A DNA stretch of 64,000 nucleotides from Ophioderma brevispina. Lineage: Eukaryota; Echinodermata; Ophiuroidea; Amphilepidida; Ophiodermatidae. Positions 37,368-48,525 of this stretch are shown here, one piece after another. Positions within the stretch are counted from its first letter, which is position 1; the number at the start of each line of letters is the position of its first letter. A model generated the notes under the pieces. That model worked only from the letters and a program-made list of their open reading frames with translations. It was not told the origin of the DNA and did not search any database. Location: NCBI GenBank assembly GCA_023653785.1, contig JAMKCH010007122.1:124001-188000 (forward strand), in the 5' to 3' direction. Both the position numbers and the translations under genes were made by a program.

Positions 37368-37800
37368 CAGATTTTGTTATAAAACCGTTGGTCGTGAATT
37401 ATAAAGTGGAACTACTACCAATTTTCAATTGTTTCTATCAAAAATACATGAGAAAATGTGTTTTGGAAAGTGAATATTAAAAGGGTTCCGCGCTTAGTGC
37501 CTGCACCCATCCCCGGGCTGCTTCATATATGAACTATCCATGAACACTTTATATATTATTATTTGAAACAAAAAAACCAGTTATATTTTACTTTTTATAA
37601 CCGTTTATCATACCTCTATCATGAAAAAGTGAAACACTTACAAATTTCTATTTGTTTCTATCAAATTTTTATGAGAAAATGTGTTTTGGAAAGTGAATAT
37701 TGCAAGGGTTCCGCGCTTCGCGTGGGAGGGGGACACCCCTCCCGCACCCACCCCCCTGGGCCGTCTCCATAAACACTTTACATATGAATAATTCAAACAA
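37368..37800 (+). repeat. Tandem pair of about 210-225 bp units
   Basis: Both units contain TATAAAACCGTT-like, TTGTTTCTATCAAA, ATGAGAAAATGTGTTTTGGA, AAGTGAATATT, GGGTTCCGCGCTT and AACACTTTA.ATAT, in order. The second unit starts near 37575. It sits just inside the right end of the composite insertion. Confidence 0.75.
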
Positions 37801-37951
37801 AAACACAGCTCCCACACACACACCGCCGCGTGCCTCTTCGCAGCCACCGTAACTTCAAAATCCCCCCGTACGGGGTCTGGAAAACGAGTTGGTAAAAGGG
37901 GGCCCGTAACTCGAAGGTTCCCCGTGCCCGCAAATTCTCTCGGCGGCCCTG

Positions 37952-38225
37952 TTAAAACACAACGGTTACGACCGGTCAAACAGGGTGCAAAGCTCGGAAA
38001 CATGCATACGGCGTGCGTTTTCTCAGTTGTGTTAAAAACGCCATTTTCGTCGTCTGCTGAATTAATGTTGCCGGCGACATGAATATAACCATAAGGACGA
38101 TATTTTGGTCTTAATTATTTCCAGTGAGGGCTTTTGTATAATAAAAGCTTTTTACAACCATGCAAAAATATCGATTTTGAAAAATCTGAGGGCGCCACTA
38201 TTTTTCAAAGTGCCAGGGCTCTTTA
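37952..38225 (+). repeat. Right flank of insertion, paralogous to 51351-51630
   Basis: CGGTCAAACAG, GGAAACATGCATACGG.GTG, CGTCGTC.GCTGAATTA, AATATCGATTTTGAAAA and CACTATTTTTCAAA all recur in order at 51360-51630. At 51351 they are joined directly to the partner of 32330-32591. Confidence 0.8.
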
Positions 38226-38969
38226 ATGTTACTTAAATGATATCCTTTAAAATAAGCTTTTGGGACCTGCTTTTTAACTTGAAACAAAATGGCGGCCAAT
38301 ATACCAATTCTGAATAAATATCGACTAAAATGGTATATTCCGTCGTAAATTGTACAGACACTCTAAATTTTCCATGGATATTTGCTTTTGATAGAGTAAA
38401 ATTTAAATAATCGAACGAATTCAAGTGGCCGCCACAAACACTCATACATGGCGGCTATGGCGGTAGAAAGGATTTATTTATTGTAGGAGATTATTTCGTT
38501 GCTCTAAATGGTGTATATTGCAAATATAAAATCAATTATTACTTAACTATATAGTTACCGATACTCTTAAAAACAGCTGAAACCGCTACCACTTTCATGT
38601 AAAATAAACTTTTAGTTCATTTTAGTCAAAATGCAATTTGACCGCCATTTGTATTCTAATATGGCCGCCACTTAGGTGTTCTGGTGGTAGCTTAAACAAT
38701 AATTTAATCATGCCTCATTAAGATTATAATTCAAGATATATCAATATCATATTATAACGAATAATGTTATCGTTACGAACTACTGGAAAAATGGCATGAG
38801 CTAATTGAGATATGACCTGGGATGTACAACCTTGTGATACAAACAGGCGTTTCCCAAAAATGTTAACACTCGCAACACAGGCATGTTGTAAATAACTAAG
38901 TACGCATGGGTCTCTTTTTGGTATGCTCTTAAAGCTAACTAAATAAGCTTTTATTTGTGTTTATTTCAG
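38226..38969. other. No gene recognised
   Basis: AT-rich sequence with several ATGGCGGC/GGCCGCCA words. No domain is seen. Confidence 0.4.
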
Positions 38970-39089
38970 TTCAAGCGATATGTAGAACAACAGATATACT
39001 TCGTCAAAAAGGAGAGTACAAATTCGGATTGGTCGGATTTGCAGTGGTTACATTTGTAAGATTGTGCGAAACATGGTTTCTCTCCACAA
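38970..39089 (+). CDS. Candidate internal exon of unknown gene
   Basis: A 120-base open segment is preceded by a good acceptor (TTTATTTCAG) and followed by a donor (GTAAGTGTG). Read with a split first codon it gives about 39 residues: a charged part with RQKGEYKFG, then a hydrophobic run VGFAVVTFVR that could be part of a membrane helix. An exon of 120 bases preserves frame. No family is recognised and no neighbouring exon could be linked. Chance agreement of splice signals in AT-rich DNA is quite possible. Confidence 0.25.
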
Positions 39090-40174
39090 GTAAGTGTGAA
39101 AACACTCACGATAAACATCTCTTCCATATTCTTAGTTGAAAACATGTTCCCAAAAACATTAGATTTGTCCTTTTTGCATTTAAAGATACATGCCTTCAAC
39201 CAATTGCAGACTTCCTTTAGGTCGTTGTTAAAGAGACATGAGGAGATTTCCAGGAAGAAGCGCCCCCAATTTTCTCGAACCCCCGTTTTTACATATTTGG
39301 AATTGCTTACCAATGTATTAGATCACACCTGAAGTGAATAAGCCGAATAAGCCGTCTTTATGTATAAGATGATGATTTAGTTACTTCTGTCGTGCACGAC
39401 GAAAAGTCCAAGCATGGTTTTTATGAGGGAACGATATGAAGCAGGCAAGTTGAAAACAAGGTTTGTGGTTTTCTTTTGCACCGGTTTGTCTAATAAACCT
39501 TCGAAACGTTCTCGATAGGTGGTCTACAACCGATCCAGTAAAATTTGAGAGAAATTCGTATCCTAAAAAAATCTCATCTTGTCACTAAATGTTTCCACAT
39601 CTAATATATATGCTGTGAGACGACAATTTACAAATGCTGAGAGCATTCTAGTCTGCACTAATTTAATTTTCGACACGATGATGATGACGACGAGGACGTC
39701 AACGACGTCGGTGATGATCGAAACCAGAAATATACGAAGTTGAAGATTATCAACTTGATTTTGAAAATAAGCCTACACAAATAAACATTTAAAAATAAAA
39801 CACATTCCAAAAATGTTAATAAAAATAACTCAAAACAACTCTTATGTCTTATTCTATAAAATAATCAGACTATCATCAGAAAAGATATTATATACACAAA
39901 TTTTAAAGGATGACCTAAGACCTCTTGAATGGGCGGCATCCGAGCGTCAACTAAAACCAACCGATTAACTATATTCAGTAAAATTAACTTAATGTTTTGT
40001 ACTCTTTTGCTCATAATGGCATCTAAATGGAAACGGTGCTTGCTGATGTTCCAAATATGAAAAATTTACTGAAAGTAAGTAACACGCGTTTCCAGTGATA
40101 ATTTTTCAGTCAACAACGGTTTAACAGTATTTAGTTAATGTGTACTGCCAAATAAACGAGAGTAAAGAATCAAT
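39090..40174. other. No gene recognised
   Basis: Short frames only. A GATGATGATGACGACGAGG purine-rich stretch lies near 39679. No other feature is seen. Confidence 0.4.
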
Positions 40175-40240
40175 TGGCTGATTCGAACCGGCGACGTCTG
40201 GGAGTGCGAGACCATACTCTACCAACTGAGCTATCAGTTC
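40175..40240 (-). repeat. tRNA-like module (tRNA-derived SINE head), copy 1
   Basis: On the minus strand it reads TAGCTCAGTTGGTAGAGT (A box and D arm) and then CCGGTTCGAATC (B box and T arm), at tRNA spacing. The acceptor ends do not pair well and no clean anticodon stem forms. It is therefore called a pseudo-tRNA or SINE head, not a working tRNA gene. The same module with flanking GTGCCAGCCATCA lies at 43169-43240, on the other side of the RT element. Confidence 0.6.
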
Positions 40241-40354
40241 CTGGTGTTGGTGGTGTCCCATAAGTGCCAGCCATCATCTTTTTCGATGAATCATCTAAAG
40301 TATTATATGTACTGCCGGATCAATATTGATACACTCCCATGAAAATTTTTAAGC

Positions 40355-42890
40355 ATGTCAACACTACCTAACTACAAAGATCCTGATGTGGCATTGGAGA
40401 GAAGAGAGATATTCATCATTTACAATTTCATGAAAGAAAAGTATGGAGTGAAACAAACTCAAACTCCTTCAAACCAAAAGAAGACACCAAAAGACACGCC
40501 AGCAGAGGAGGCTAAGGAGACTAATAAAGGAAGAAACAGAAAGTTCAAACAAGCCGTGAGAGAGTCAAGACCTGAAACAAGAGATTGGCAAGATGAGGCA
40601 AGATTTCTTGAAATGATCAGATTGCATAATAAAGTGAGGAAGTTAGATCTGAAGCAGAAACAGAATAATGACCATGCTAAAGCCCAGGATCACTTCAAAG
40701 AAAATCCACACAGATATGCAAAAAACCTGTTGGACCAACAGAGCAGGCAAGGAGAACCTGAATTTAGTAAGGAGATAGCTGATAAGTATTTCAAGATAAC
40801 ATACAAAGATAGTAAACGACAACACCGTTACAACCCCCTCAGAGGGAGCCCAAAGCCCAAACGCCGAAGCAGAACTTCAATTGCAAACCTCCATCCCTTG
40901 CAGAACTAGAAGAAATTGTGAGGCACAAAAGGAAAAATCTGCACCAGGCACCAATGCAATACCATACTTGTGTACAAGAAGTGTCCACGGGTTCTAGCAC
41001 AAATTCACCCCATCTTCAAGCTAATTTGGAGAAAGAAGAAGATCCCATTATCACGGAGAGTTGGCGAGGCTGTGTTGATCCCAAAGAAGATGACCGAACC
41101 AGACCAGAGCTGTTTAGGAATATCACCCTGACAAATGTGAGTGGAAAGATGTTCTTCCAAGTACTGGCAAACAGACTTTTATCTTTCATGGTGGGAAATG
41201 GTTACATTGACCAAGCTATACAGAAAGGGTTCCTTCCAGGAGGTAGACGGCTGTGTAGAGCATACGCAAGTACTCACGGAGACACTCTTAGATGCAAAGA
41301 GGAATTCAAAGGACATTGTAGTGGCATGGTTGGACCTAGCAAACGCCTATGGATCAGTTGCCCATAACCTCATCCAGTTTGCCTTGGAATGGTATCACGT
41401 TCCTTCCAGCATGCGTGAACTTATCTACCACTACTACGATGAACTGTTTGTGAGAATCAGAACTAGCAGTGGAAGTCAGAATGGTTCATGTACAAAATTG
41501 GACTGTTTCAAGGTTGTCCACTGTCAGTAGTATTATTCTTGATAGTGTTCAACCTATACTCCTAGACCTCCTCAAGACAAAACAACACCTGGGATACCAA
41601 CTTCTATGATAGAAGGAGAGAGAAGAAAGGACTTCAGCTGAAGGCACTGACAACACACTTCAAGTGCATGCAAGTCATCAAGTTCACATCCTGAAGTACT
41701 CAGTTGACAAGGATACACACTATGTGTATGGCCATATCTTGGAAAGACAGAAGATGAAGAAGAACTGGAATGGTTTGTGAAAGAACTGGAAGAGAGAGAG
41801 AAAGACACTTGTTCCTCAATGAGCTCTGTAGTCGGTCGGTTTTATCAAAGGTGATAAAAGACTGGCCGAGATGAACAATAAGCACACAGGAACGCCCTTA
41901 TATCTCTTGTCAAAGAAGTTACGGAAGAACAGATGCTTGTCAAACTCTACAGCATGGCACAGCAGGGTAGATGGTTGGGATGGACACTGCAATGCAGCTA
42001 GAATATCACATGGAACAAGCTTTTGTATTCATGGTCACCAGAACTGCTCAAATTCTATCTCAACTCAGTGCAGGACACATTACCAACCCCTGCAACCTGA
42101 AGAACTGGAGCAAGCAATCATTGGGATTATGCCCACTATGTGGATACAATAACTGTACCTTGATCCATATCTTCAACTGTTGCCAATATCCAATCAGAGC
42201 TGGAAGATATAACTGGAGGCATGACATGGTGCTGCGCCAAATCATCCACCACATTGCCCCAGCAATTGTTAGGGCAAGAGCATGTACTGGAAGAGGAGTC
42301 AGACCAATGTCAGAAGTCTGGAATAGCCTTCAAATCAGAGAAAGGCAATGCTTACGGGAATGTCAAGTGGTCAAGTAATGAGAAGCATGAGAGGATCCAC
42401 TACTGTCAGGACTGGGAGATTGTTTGGGATGAAGATAAGAGTCCTGCAGTGTTTCCACCAGTAATTGTGGTAACTGCGAAACGCCCAGATATCACCATAT
42501 ATTCTATTTCTACAAAACGATGTGTGGTGATCGAGCTGACAGTCCCAGCAGAGGAAAACTTTGCACTTGCTAATTCCAGGAAAAATGCAAGTACGCTGAT
42601 CTCTTACTAGATGTCAGAATGCTGGATGGGAAAGGGAAGTATTTTCCCGTTGAAGTGGGCTCTAGAGGCTTTGCCAACCAAACCCTCAGAGCATGTTTCA
42701 AATACTTGAGCCTTTCAAACAAAGAAATCAAGAAAGCAGTAGATGAAATCTCTAAAAACAGCCCTGAGAGCAACATTCACAATCTGGCTTTCAAGAAGCA
42801 ACAAGATGTTTGGAAGTTGGGAGTTAGTAAAAGACCAGAAGTGCCAACAGCTATGCAGCTGGAGAGGGAGGGTCCCCGGGGCCAAAGCGC
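40355..42890 (+). pseudogene. R2/NeSL-type retrotransposon with RLE, broken
   Basis: Remains of a non-LTR element whose endonuclease lies after the RT. A basic N-terminal region (40355-40900, 184 codons open) leads into KSAPGTNAIPYL (about 40940) and the RT. The RT shows ILANR-like FFQVLANRLLSFM (41150), QKGFLPG, and the first catalytic block VVAWLDLANAYGSV (about 41325). GSCTKLDCFKVVHCQ then stands where the GLFQGCPLS motif is expected. The YADD block is lost in frameshifts near 41650. A zinc knuckle CPLCGYNNCTLIHIFNCC follows (about 42130), then the restriction-like endonuclease. That domain has RPDITIYS (42487), VVIELTVPAEENFA (about 42527) and PVEVGSRGF (about 42646), which keep the P-D and E residues. 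An AATAAAG lies near 43010. Frameshifts separate the parts; some may be assembly indels because codons between them are well kept. The insertion target is unknown. Confidence 0.88.
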
Positions 42891-43168
42891 TTAACCCACC
42901 ACCGCCCGTCCCAAGTCGGGGGCAGCTGCAAAGGCAGGCAGAATGGTAATGACAGGAAGAATTTAAGATCCTGCTTGTAATAATAACATCCTTTCATCTG
43001 CGCACATCAAATAAAGATGTCGAAGCAGGACAAGCCAGGAAGCGGCTCTAGACGGCCATGGTGTAAGTCTCAGAGGGAAACGGGCGTTTGATTACATTTA
43101 CTGGATCTATTTTAATCACATGCTGATGGAAGGACAATTATAAACTTAACGAGAGGAAAGAATCGATT

Positions 43169-43240
43169 GGCTGAGCGGGATGCGAACCGGCGACCTCTCA
43201 ATGGCGGAGGACCAGTGCTCTACCAACGAGCTATTCAGCC
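43169..43240 (-). repeat. tRNA-like module (tRNA-derived SINE head), copy 2
   Basis: The minus strand starts GGCTGAATAGCTC and ends GCTCAGCC, so a 6 bp acceptor pairs. A D arm with GTTGGTAGAGC and a B box CCGGTTCGCATCC are present. The anticodon stem has a mismatch and the base before the anticodon is C where U is expected. It is closer to a tRNA than copy 1, but still most likely a SINE or tRNA pseudogene. Confidence 0.6.
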
Positions 43241-43624
43241 TGTGTTGGTAGTTGATCCCGTAAGTGCCAGCCATCAGCTATGAGCGTCACCACTTCCAAT
43301 CGGCACGTAGTATAACAAATACTATAACATGGGTAGAGGGAATAGGGCACAAAGTGTCCTGAGGTACTGGCTATGGCCTATCAAGGCCTCACCATGGGGG
43401 TCGGGCCGGTAGGCCCGTAGCCAGTACCAAGAAAAATAGCGTGTTCGATTTTCCAGATATAAAAACCATTAGTATTGTTTTGTTACACCTCCATTGAGAC
43501 TCTGGGACGAGGTTGCGGGACGCGGCTACTCGTAAATCTCGTAAAGGGAGGTATCACAAACTGTGCAAGAGCTATTGTAGTAGTTCTCATGTCCAAAAGA
43601 GGGAGGCAGAGAGAAATCAGAAAA
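43241..43624. other. No gene recognised
   Basis: Includes a GGTACTGGCTATGGCC..GGCC..TAGCCAGTACC inverted repeat at about 43360-43430. This is a short hairpin of unknown meaning. Confidence 0.45.
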
Positions 43625-43935
43625 AAGAAGCGGCGGCCATCTTTGATTTGGTTCAATATTGTGACAGTGATGACATTATATCATTAGAATAACATTTAGA
43701 TTGTGAATCTCCAACCCCAAAAAATCTAAAAAGATGTATCATTTATGATTCTAGAAGCACTTTGATTTAGAATCATAATTCCAGCGGCGGCCATCTCGGA
43801 TTTGATCAATGGCGCCTTTAAATGATGAAGTTGACATCTCTAATCTCCAACCCCCCAACAAAACCAAAAAAGTGTATCATTATGATTTTAACCTTTTTAG
43901 ATTTAAAATTTAATTCCGGTAGGGACATATTGGAT
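43625..43935 (+). repeat. Tandem repeat, about 150 bp units
   Basis: Two units plus the start of a third. Each has GGCGGCCATCT..GATTTG, AATCTCCAACCCC, a run of AAAA, GTGTATCATT.ATGATT and TTTAGAAT or TTTAAAAT, then AATTCC.G. Divergence is high, so this is an old duplication. Confidence 0.65.
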
Positions 43936-44968
43936 GATGGCGCTCAAGGGGCGCCATCAGAAATAAAAAAAGTAGATCTAGGGCAACATCTGGGGCCAAA
44001 ATTGGTTTGCTTTTGAAAGGAAACTGCAAGCAAACACTTTCTATAAGTACTGCTTTTATTGGCAAATCTAATCAAGGCCGGAAATTCTGCCTCACGGGGG
44101 ACCGCCATATTTCTTGGTTCGGGTTTCTAGTTTATCGGGGGGGGGAGGGAGGAGGCCTCGTGTAAATCGCCCCCATTCCTTGCATCTCCTGGTTGTCGTC
44201 AGTATGATTGGCTAGGTACCGCGGCAGGATTATGAATGCCCGTGATGCAATGAGTTCCTTGTTTCAGGTGGTCTGGTGCATGCCAGCGATCAAACCAATT
44301 GGGGTCCTAGTCACATTGTTGGCTGGAAGCAGACAAAAGGTGTAGCACGTAAAATTCAACCCACCCGCCCTATGTTGTCACGGGTTGGGGGGGGGGGGGA
44401 AACGGTTTGTTGCCTGTGGGTCGTTGAACACAAGGGGAAAGCCAAGCGGTATGAGCAAAAGGCATCCTCATGGCTTTGGTGGCTGGTGTGAAGTCACACA
44501 GCAACCTTGCCTTGCTCAACTCTTGGCTGCGGCGTTGTTTTTAGCGTTCAGGGTCTGGGGCCATCTTCTTTACATGGCCGAGTCCAAGCGTCAATCACAA
44601 AACTTTGCCTCATTATGAGGAAAGTTCTAACGTAAGGAGTGCCAGAATTGATCATGTTGATCCACCTTCACACAATCGTGCGGATGATTACTTAAGTTGG
44701 CCAAAACTCGGATACCGTTCACTTGAATTCTGCGGGTTTTGGCGTTTTCGTGTGTGTCATTAGGCAACGTCTGCTCAAGCCCAATCTGCAAGTAAATTGG
44801 TTGAGTTCGTACAAAAGGCAAACCCACTGGTGTAATTGTCTCTTTAGTCATGCCGTCGTGCATTTTCGTTAAAGGGCTCATCTGAGGACAATGCCCCTAT
44901 CAGCCCGAACTAGTTGAGCGTTTGTTTCTTAATGGTGACGTTTTTTCAAAATTTCTCATAGGCTAATT
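43936..44968. other. No gene recognised
   Basis: G-runs near 44140 and 44388. Short frames without motif. Confidence 0.4.
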
Positions 44969-45197
44969 CAGGGTGAGTCAAAAAAAAAAAAAAACTTGAC
45001 CCAAATTGGGTCCCGCCATTTTGAAATTTTAAACAACAAATCTTAGGCATATGTGGTAATCCAGCGGAAAAGCCTTTCATTATCGTATTTGCTACAAAGA
45101 GAATTCATCGTTTAAATTATAGGCCGAGCTACAGTCCTTCGAATCAAGTAGTCATCTTTTCCCCCTATCCACGGATTCCCAATTGAATGCATGGCGG

Positions 45198-45481
45198 CAG
45201 TGGCGTACCTGACCGGGGGCATGCGGGGGGGGGGGCAAGTTGCCCCTCTGGCTCGCAAAAGCTGGACGATATTGACTAAAATATATCATTTTTCATCCCT
45301 CTTCTTCGGGAAATTTCGACCAATTTCAGCCTAAATTCGGCAAAATTAAAGTAAATTGTGCAAATTTTCGGAATTCAGACTTAATTGTGAGCAATCACCG
45401 GGACGATTTGAGACTTTTGGCCCCTCTGGCAGGACGACTTGGAATTTTGCCCCCTCTGAATCGCACCTCGGTACGCCACTG
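45198..45481. mobile_element. hAT-type MITE, copy 1
   Basis: A 284 bp element. The inverted ends are CAGTGGCGTACC and GGTACGCCACTG. It is flanked by a perfect 8 bp target duplication CATGGCGG (45190-45197 and 45482-45489), diagnostic of hAT insertion. The ends continue into a G-run and CCCCTCTGGC motifs. It is non-coding. Confidence 0.85.
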
Positions 45482-45708
45482 CATGGCGGCCAACTATAGT
45501 AGATTCCAATTGATGGAAGATTTATGGGCGGAGTGTGAACTTCGTCCATTACTCAAAATACAGGGGACAGAAATACGCAGAAAATCTTCGATTTCTTCCT
45601 CGCAATACAAAAGAGATCGATTGAAAGAAACTGGCCAACTACAAATAAAGTTAGGTTGTTCGTCCACTCAATACTTTGTATTTTATACTATGTGATGCAT
45701 GGTGTGTC

Positions 45709-46674
45709 TATCGCAAGCCATAAAGGCCATTACGTATTGCCGCAACGCGTTGCGACATTTCGGCAACGCGTTGCGAGAAGTAGCAACGCGTTGCGGCTCG
45801 CGAATAGAATGACGCATACTGTGACGTAATTTCAACATTAGCACCCACAACGGTTGGCAAAGTTTCTAGCAAGGCGTTGTGGAAACGCACAACGCGTATC
45901 AAGCCTTCACACGCGTTTGCGACAGACATTTCACAAACAACGCGTTGCGAAGGTTCACACGCCATAAGGGTCATACCGCATTGCCGCACGCGTTTGTGAG
46001 AAAGTAGCAACGCGTTGCGACATTTTGGCAACGCGTTGCGGCGTCGTCGCAATCAAAAAATCATGCATTCTTGACGTATTTTCAAAATCGATTCACAGCG
46101 CGTTGCTGCAATACGTTATACCTTATGGCCTTTCACACTCGCGTTGCAAGCCTTCAACGCGTTGCGAGCTTCCACAAAACGTTGTAAACTTCACAGCGAG
46201 TTGTGAAGGCCAATAAGGGTAAGAAACGGTAGTGCACGCAACGCGGTGCGAAGGTTTGCAACGCTTGTGAAGGTTGCAACGCGTGTGGAGATTTACATTT
46301 TTGAAATACGGCACAGAATTTCATAATTTTGAGTGGCCGACACCGCAACGCGTTGCTGAAATTTCCGCAAACGCGTTGCCGAAAATGTCCGCAACGCGTT
46401 GCCGAATGTCGCAACGCGTTGCGGCAATAAGTTTATTGACCTTATGGCTTGTGGACCTTAGCAAAAGCGTTGTGAAGCTCGCACGCGTTGTGAAGGTTTT
46501 TGCCAACGCGTTTGCAAAGTTCTAGCAACGCTTGTAGTCATTTTGAAATCGTCAAAGAAAATCAGCTTTGGATTGCCGACGTCGCAACGCGTGCCCAAAT
46601 TCGGCAACGTGTGCTACTTATCAGCAAAAGCGTTGAAAGAAGAAATACGTTATGACAATGTATGGCGTGCGATA
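45709..46674. mobile_element. CAACGCGTTG foldback element, copy 2
   Basis: A 966 bp element flanked by the 6 bp direct repeat TGTGTC (45703-45708 and 46675-46680). The ends are inverted: TATCGCAAGCCATAAAGG at the left, and a shorter, decayed complement at the right. The body is a chain of CAACGCGTTG palindromes. The spacer with GACGTA.TTTCA runs in reverse in the left half (about 45815 and 46075) and forward in the right half (about 46290 and 46545). There is no ORF. The repeat is less regular than in copy 3. Confidence 0.8.
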
Positions 46675-47079
46675 TGTGTCTTCTACCCAAGAATAGAATA
46701 GAAAGGAATAAATGGTTTTTAACCACATTGCCTGCCTCCTACCAACAAAGAATATCATAAATTTTAGGGAAGGCTTCAGTACTGTGTGTTTACAATGCAG
46801 ATCTTTTATCTTCACTCTATCAAAAATCAGCTTTTCACTGAAACTAATTCCTGCATTAAGGTTTGCGCTTTCTTTGATCATTCTAGGGTGTGTCCGCCAT
46901 GTGGAAATTTTAAACAACAAATATCTGGCATTGTGGTATCATCGGAAAGCCGATTTCATGATCTTTAATTGCGGCCAGAGATAATTCCAATCGGTTAGTA
47001 TAGGACGGAGCTACAGTCCTTCCGAATCAAGTAGTCATCTTTTCCCCCTATCCAAGGATTCCCAATTGAATGCATGGCG

Positions 47080-47369
47080 CAGTGGCGTACTGACCGGGGG
47101 CATGCAGGGGGGGGGGGGGGGCAAGTTTGCCCCTCTGGCTCGCAAAAGCGGGACGAATATGGACCAAAATATGCTTTTCATTTCATCCCTCTCTGCTTCT
47201 CTTCGGGAAATTTCGACCAATTTCAAGCCGCAACTTGGCAAATTTTTGCAAAATTTCCGGAATTCAGAGTAATAGGAGCAAATCACCGGACGATTTGAGA
47301 CTTTTGGCCCCTCTGGCAGGCCGAACTTGGAAATTTTGCCCCCGCTGATCGCACCTCGGTACGCCACTG
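47080..47369. mobile_element. hAT-type MITE, copy 2
   Basis: Same element as 45198-45481, with a longer G-run and small indels. The flanks are CATGGCG at the left and CTGGCGG at the right, each one base short of the CATGGCGG seen in copy 1. The insertion therefore predates the duplication. Confidence 0.8.
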
Positions 47370-47589
47370 CTGGCGGCCAACTATAGTAGATTCCCATTGA
47401 TGCAGATTTATGGGCGGAGTGTGAACTTCGTCCATTACCTCAAAATAGGGGACGAAAGACGCAGAAATCTGCGATTCTCCTCCAATACAAAAGAGATGAA
47501 ATTTAACGAAACTGGCCAACTACCAATAAAGTTACGTTGTTTCGTCCACTCAATATTTGTATGTTCTACTATGTGATGCATGGTGTGTC

Positions 47590-48525
47590 TATCGCAAGCC
47601 ATACATAAAGGCCATAACGTATGCTCAACGCGTTGCGACATTTCGCAACGCGTTGCGAAAGTTTTTTTAAGCAACACGTTGCTTCGTCGGCCAATTAAAT
47701 GCGCAGGACTGTGACTTATTTCAAAAATTAGACCCCAACGGGTTTTGCAAAGTTTCTAGCACCGCGTTGTGGAAACTCACAACGCGTTGCAAGCCCCCTT
47801 CACAACGCTTTGCGCATTCACACGCGTTTCGAAGTTCACAGCCATAAGGGTCATAACTATTTTGCCGCAACGCGTTGTGGGAGAAGTAGCAACGCGTTGC
47901 GACTTTTGGCAACGCGTTGCGGCTTCGCCATCAAAATCATCATTCTGTGACTAATTTCAAAAAATAGATCCACAACGCGTTGCTGCAATACGTTATGACC
48001 CTTATGGCCTTCACAACGCGTTGCAAGCCTTCACAACGCGTTGCGAGCTTCACAACACGTTGTAAACTTCACAACGCGTTGTGAAGGCAATAATTGGTCA
48101 TAACGTATTGCCGCAACGCGTTGCGAAGGTTTGCAACGCGTTGTGAAGGTTGCAACGCGTTGTGAGATTTATATTTTTGAAATACGTCACAGAAATTCAT
48201 AATTTTGATTGGCCGACACCGCAACGCGTTGCTGATATGTCGCAACGCGTTGCCGAAATGTCGCAACGCGTTGCCGAAATGTCGCAACGCGTTGCGGCAA
48301 TACGTTATGACCCTTATGGCTTGTGGACCTTAGCAACGCGTTGTGAAGCTCGCAACACGTTGTGAAGGTTGCAACGCGTTGCAAAGTATCTAGCAACGCG
48401 TTGTGGGTCTATTTTTTGAAATACGTCACAGAAAATCATGATTTTGATTGGCCGACGTCGCAACGCGTTGCCGAAATGTCGCAACGCGTTGCAGCAATAC
48501 GTTATGGCCTTTATGGCTTGCGATA
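47590..48525. mobile_element. CAACGCGTTG foldback element, copy 3 (best preserved)
   Basis: A 936 bp element between TGTGTC repeats (47584-47589 and 48526-48531). The left end TATCGCAAGCC..TAAAGGCCATAACGTAT is the inverse of the right end, and the arms continue for several hundred bases. The order inward is CAACGCGTTGCGACATTTCG, then the CGTCGGCCAAT spacer, ATTTCAAAAA and a further palindrome chain. I count about 22 exact CAACGCGTTG copies. Many are followed by short variable tails such as CGA, TGAAGG, CCGAAATG or CGGCAATACG. Each copy is itself a palindrome containing ACGCGT. No coding capacity is seen, so it needs a protein supplied in trans if mobile. It fits no DNA transposon class I can name with confidence. 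Confidence 0.85.

Larger units (their letters stand above)
32592..37951. mobile_element. 5.36 kb composite insertion with hAT-like ends
   Basis: Begins CAGTACCGCCGAGAG and ends CTCTCGGCGGCCCTG, an inverted pair of about 15 bp with two mismatches. The flanks read TTAAAAACC at the left and TTAAAACAC at the right. The paralogous locus at about 51351 reads TTAAAACCAC with nothing inserted. This supports an 8 bp target duplication of the hAT type with one homopolymer indel. No hAT transposase is seen. Most of the inside is a nested CR1/L2-like retrotransposon followed by simple repeats and a 200 bp tandem pair. Presumably a MITE inserted first and was then invaded. Confidence 0.65.
45009..46888 (+). 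repeat. 1.8 kb tandem duplication, unit 1
   Basis: Starts within the left inverted end (CCGCCATTTTGAAATTTTAA) and runs through a hAT-type MITE and a foldback element to ATTCTAGGG. Unit 2 repeats every block in order. Differences are mainly missing single bases and homopolymer lengths. Confidence 0.85.

Noticed and set aside
40175..43240. Functional tRNA genes
   Set aside because: A and B boxes are present, but acceptor or anticodon stems are imperfect and the modules are repeated with shared flanks, as in a SINE.
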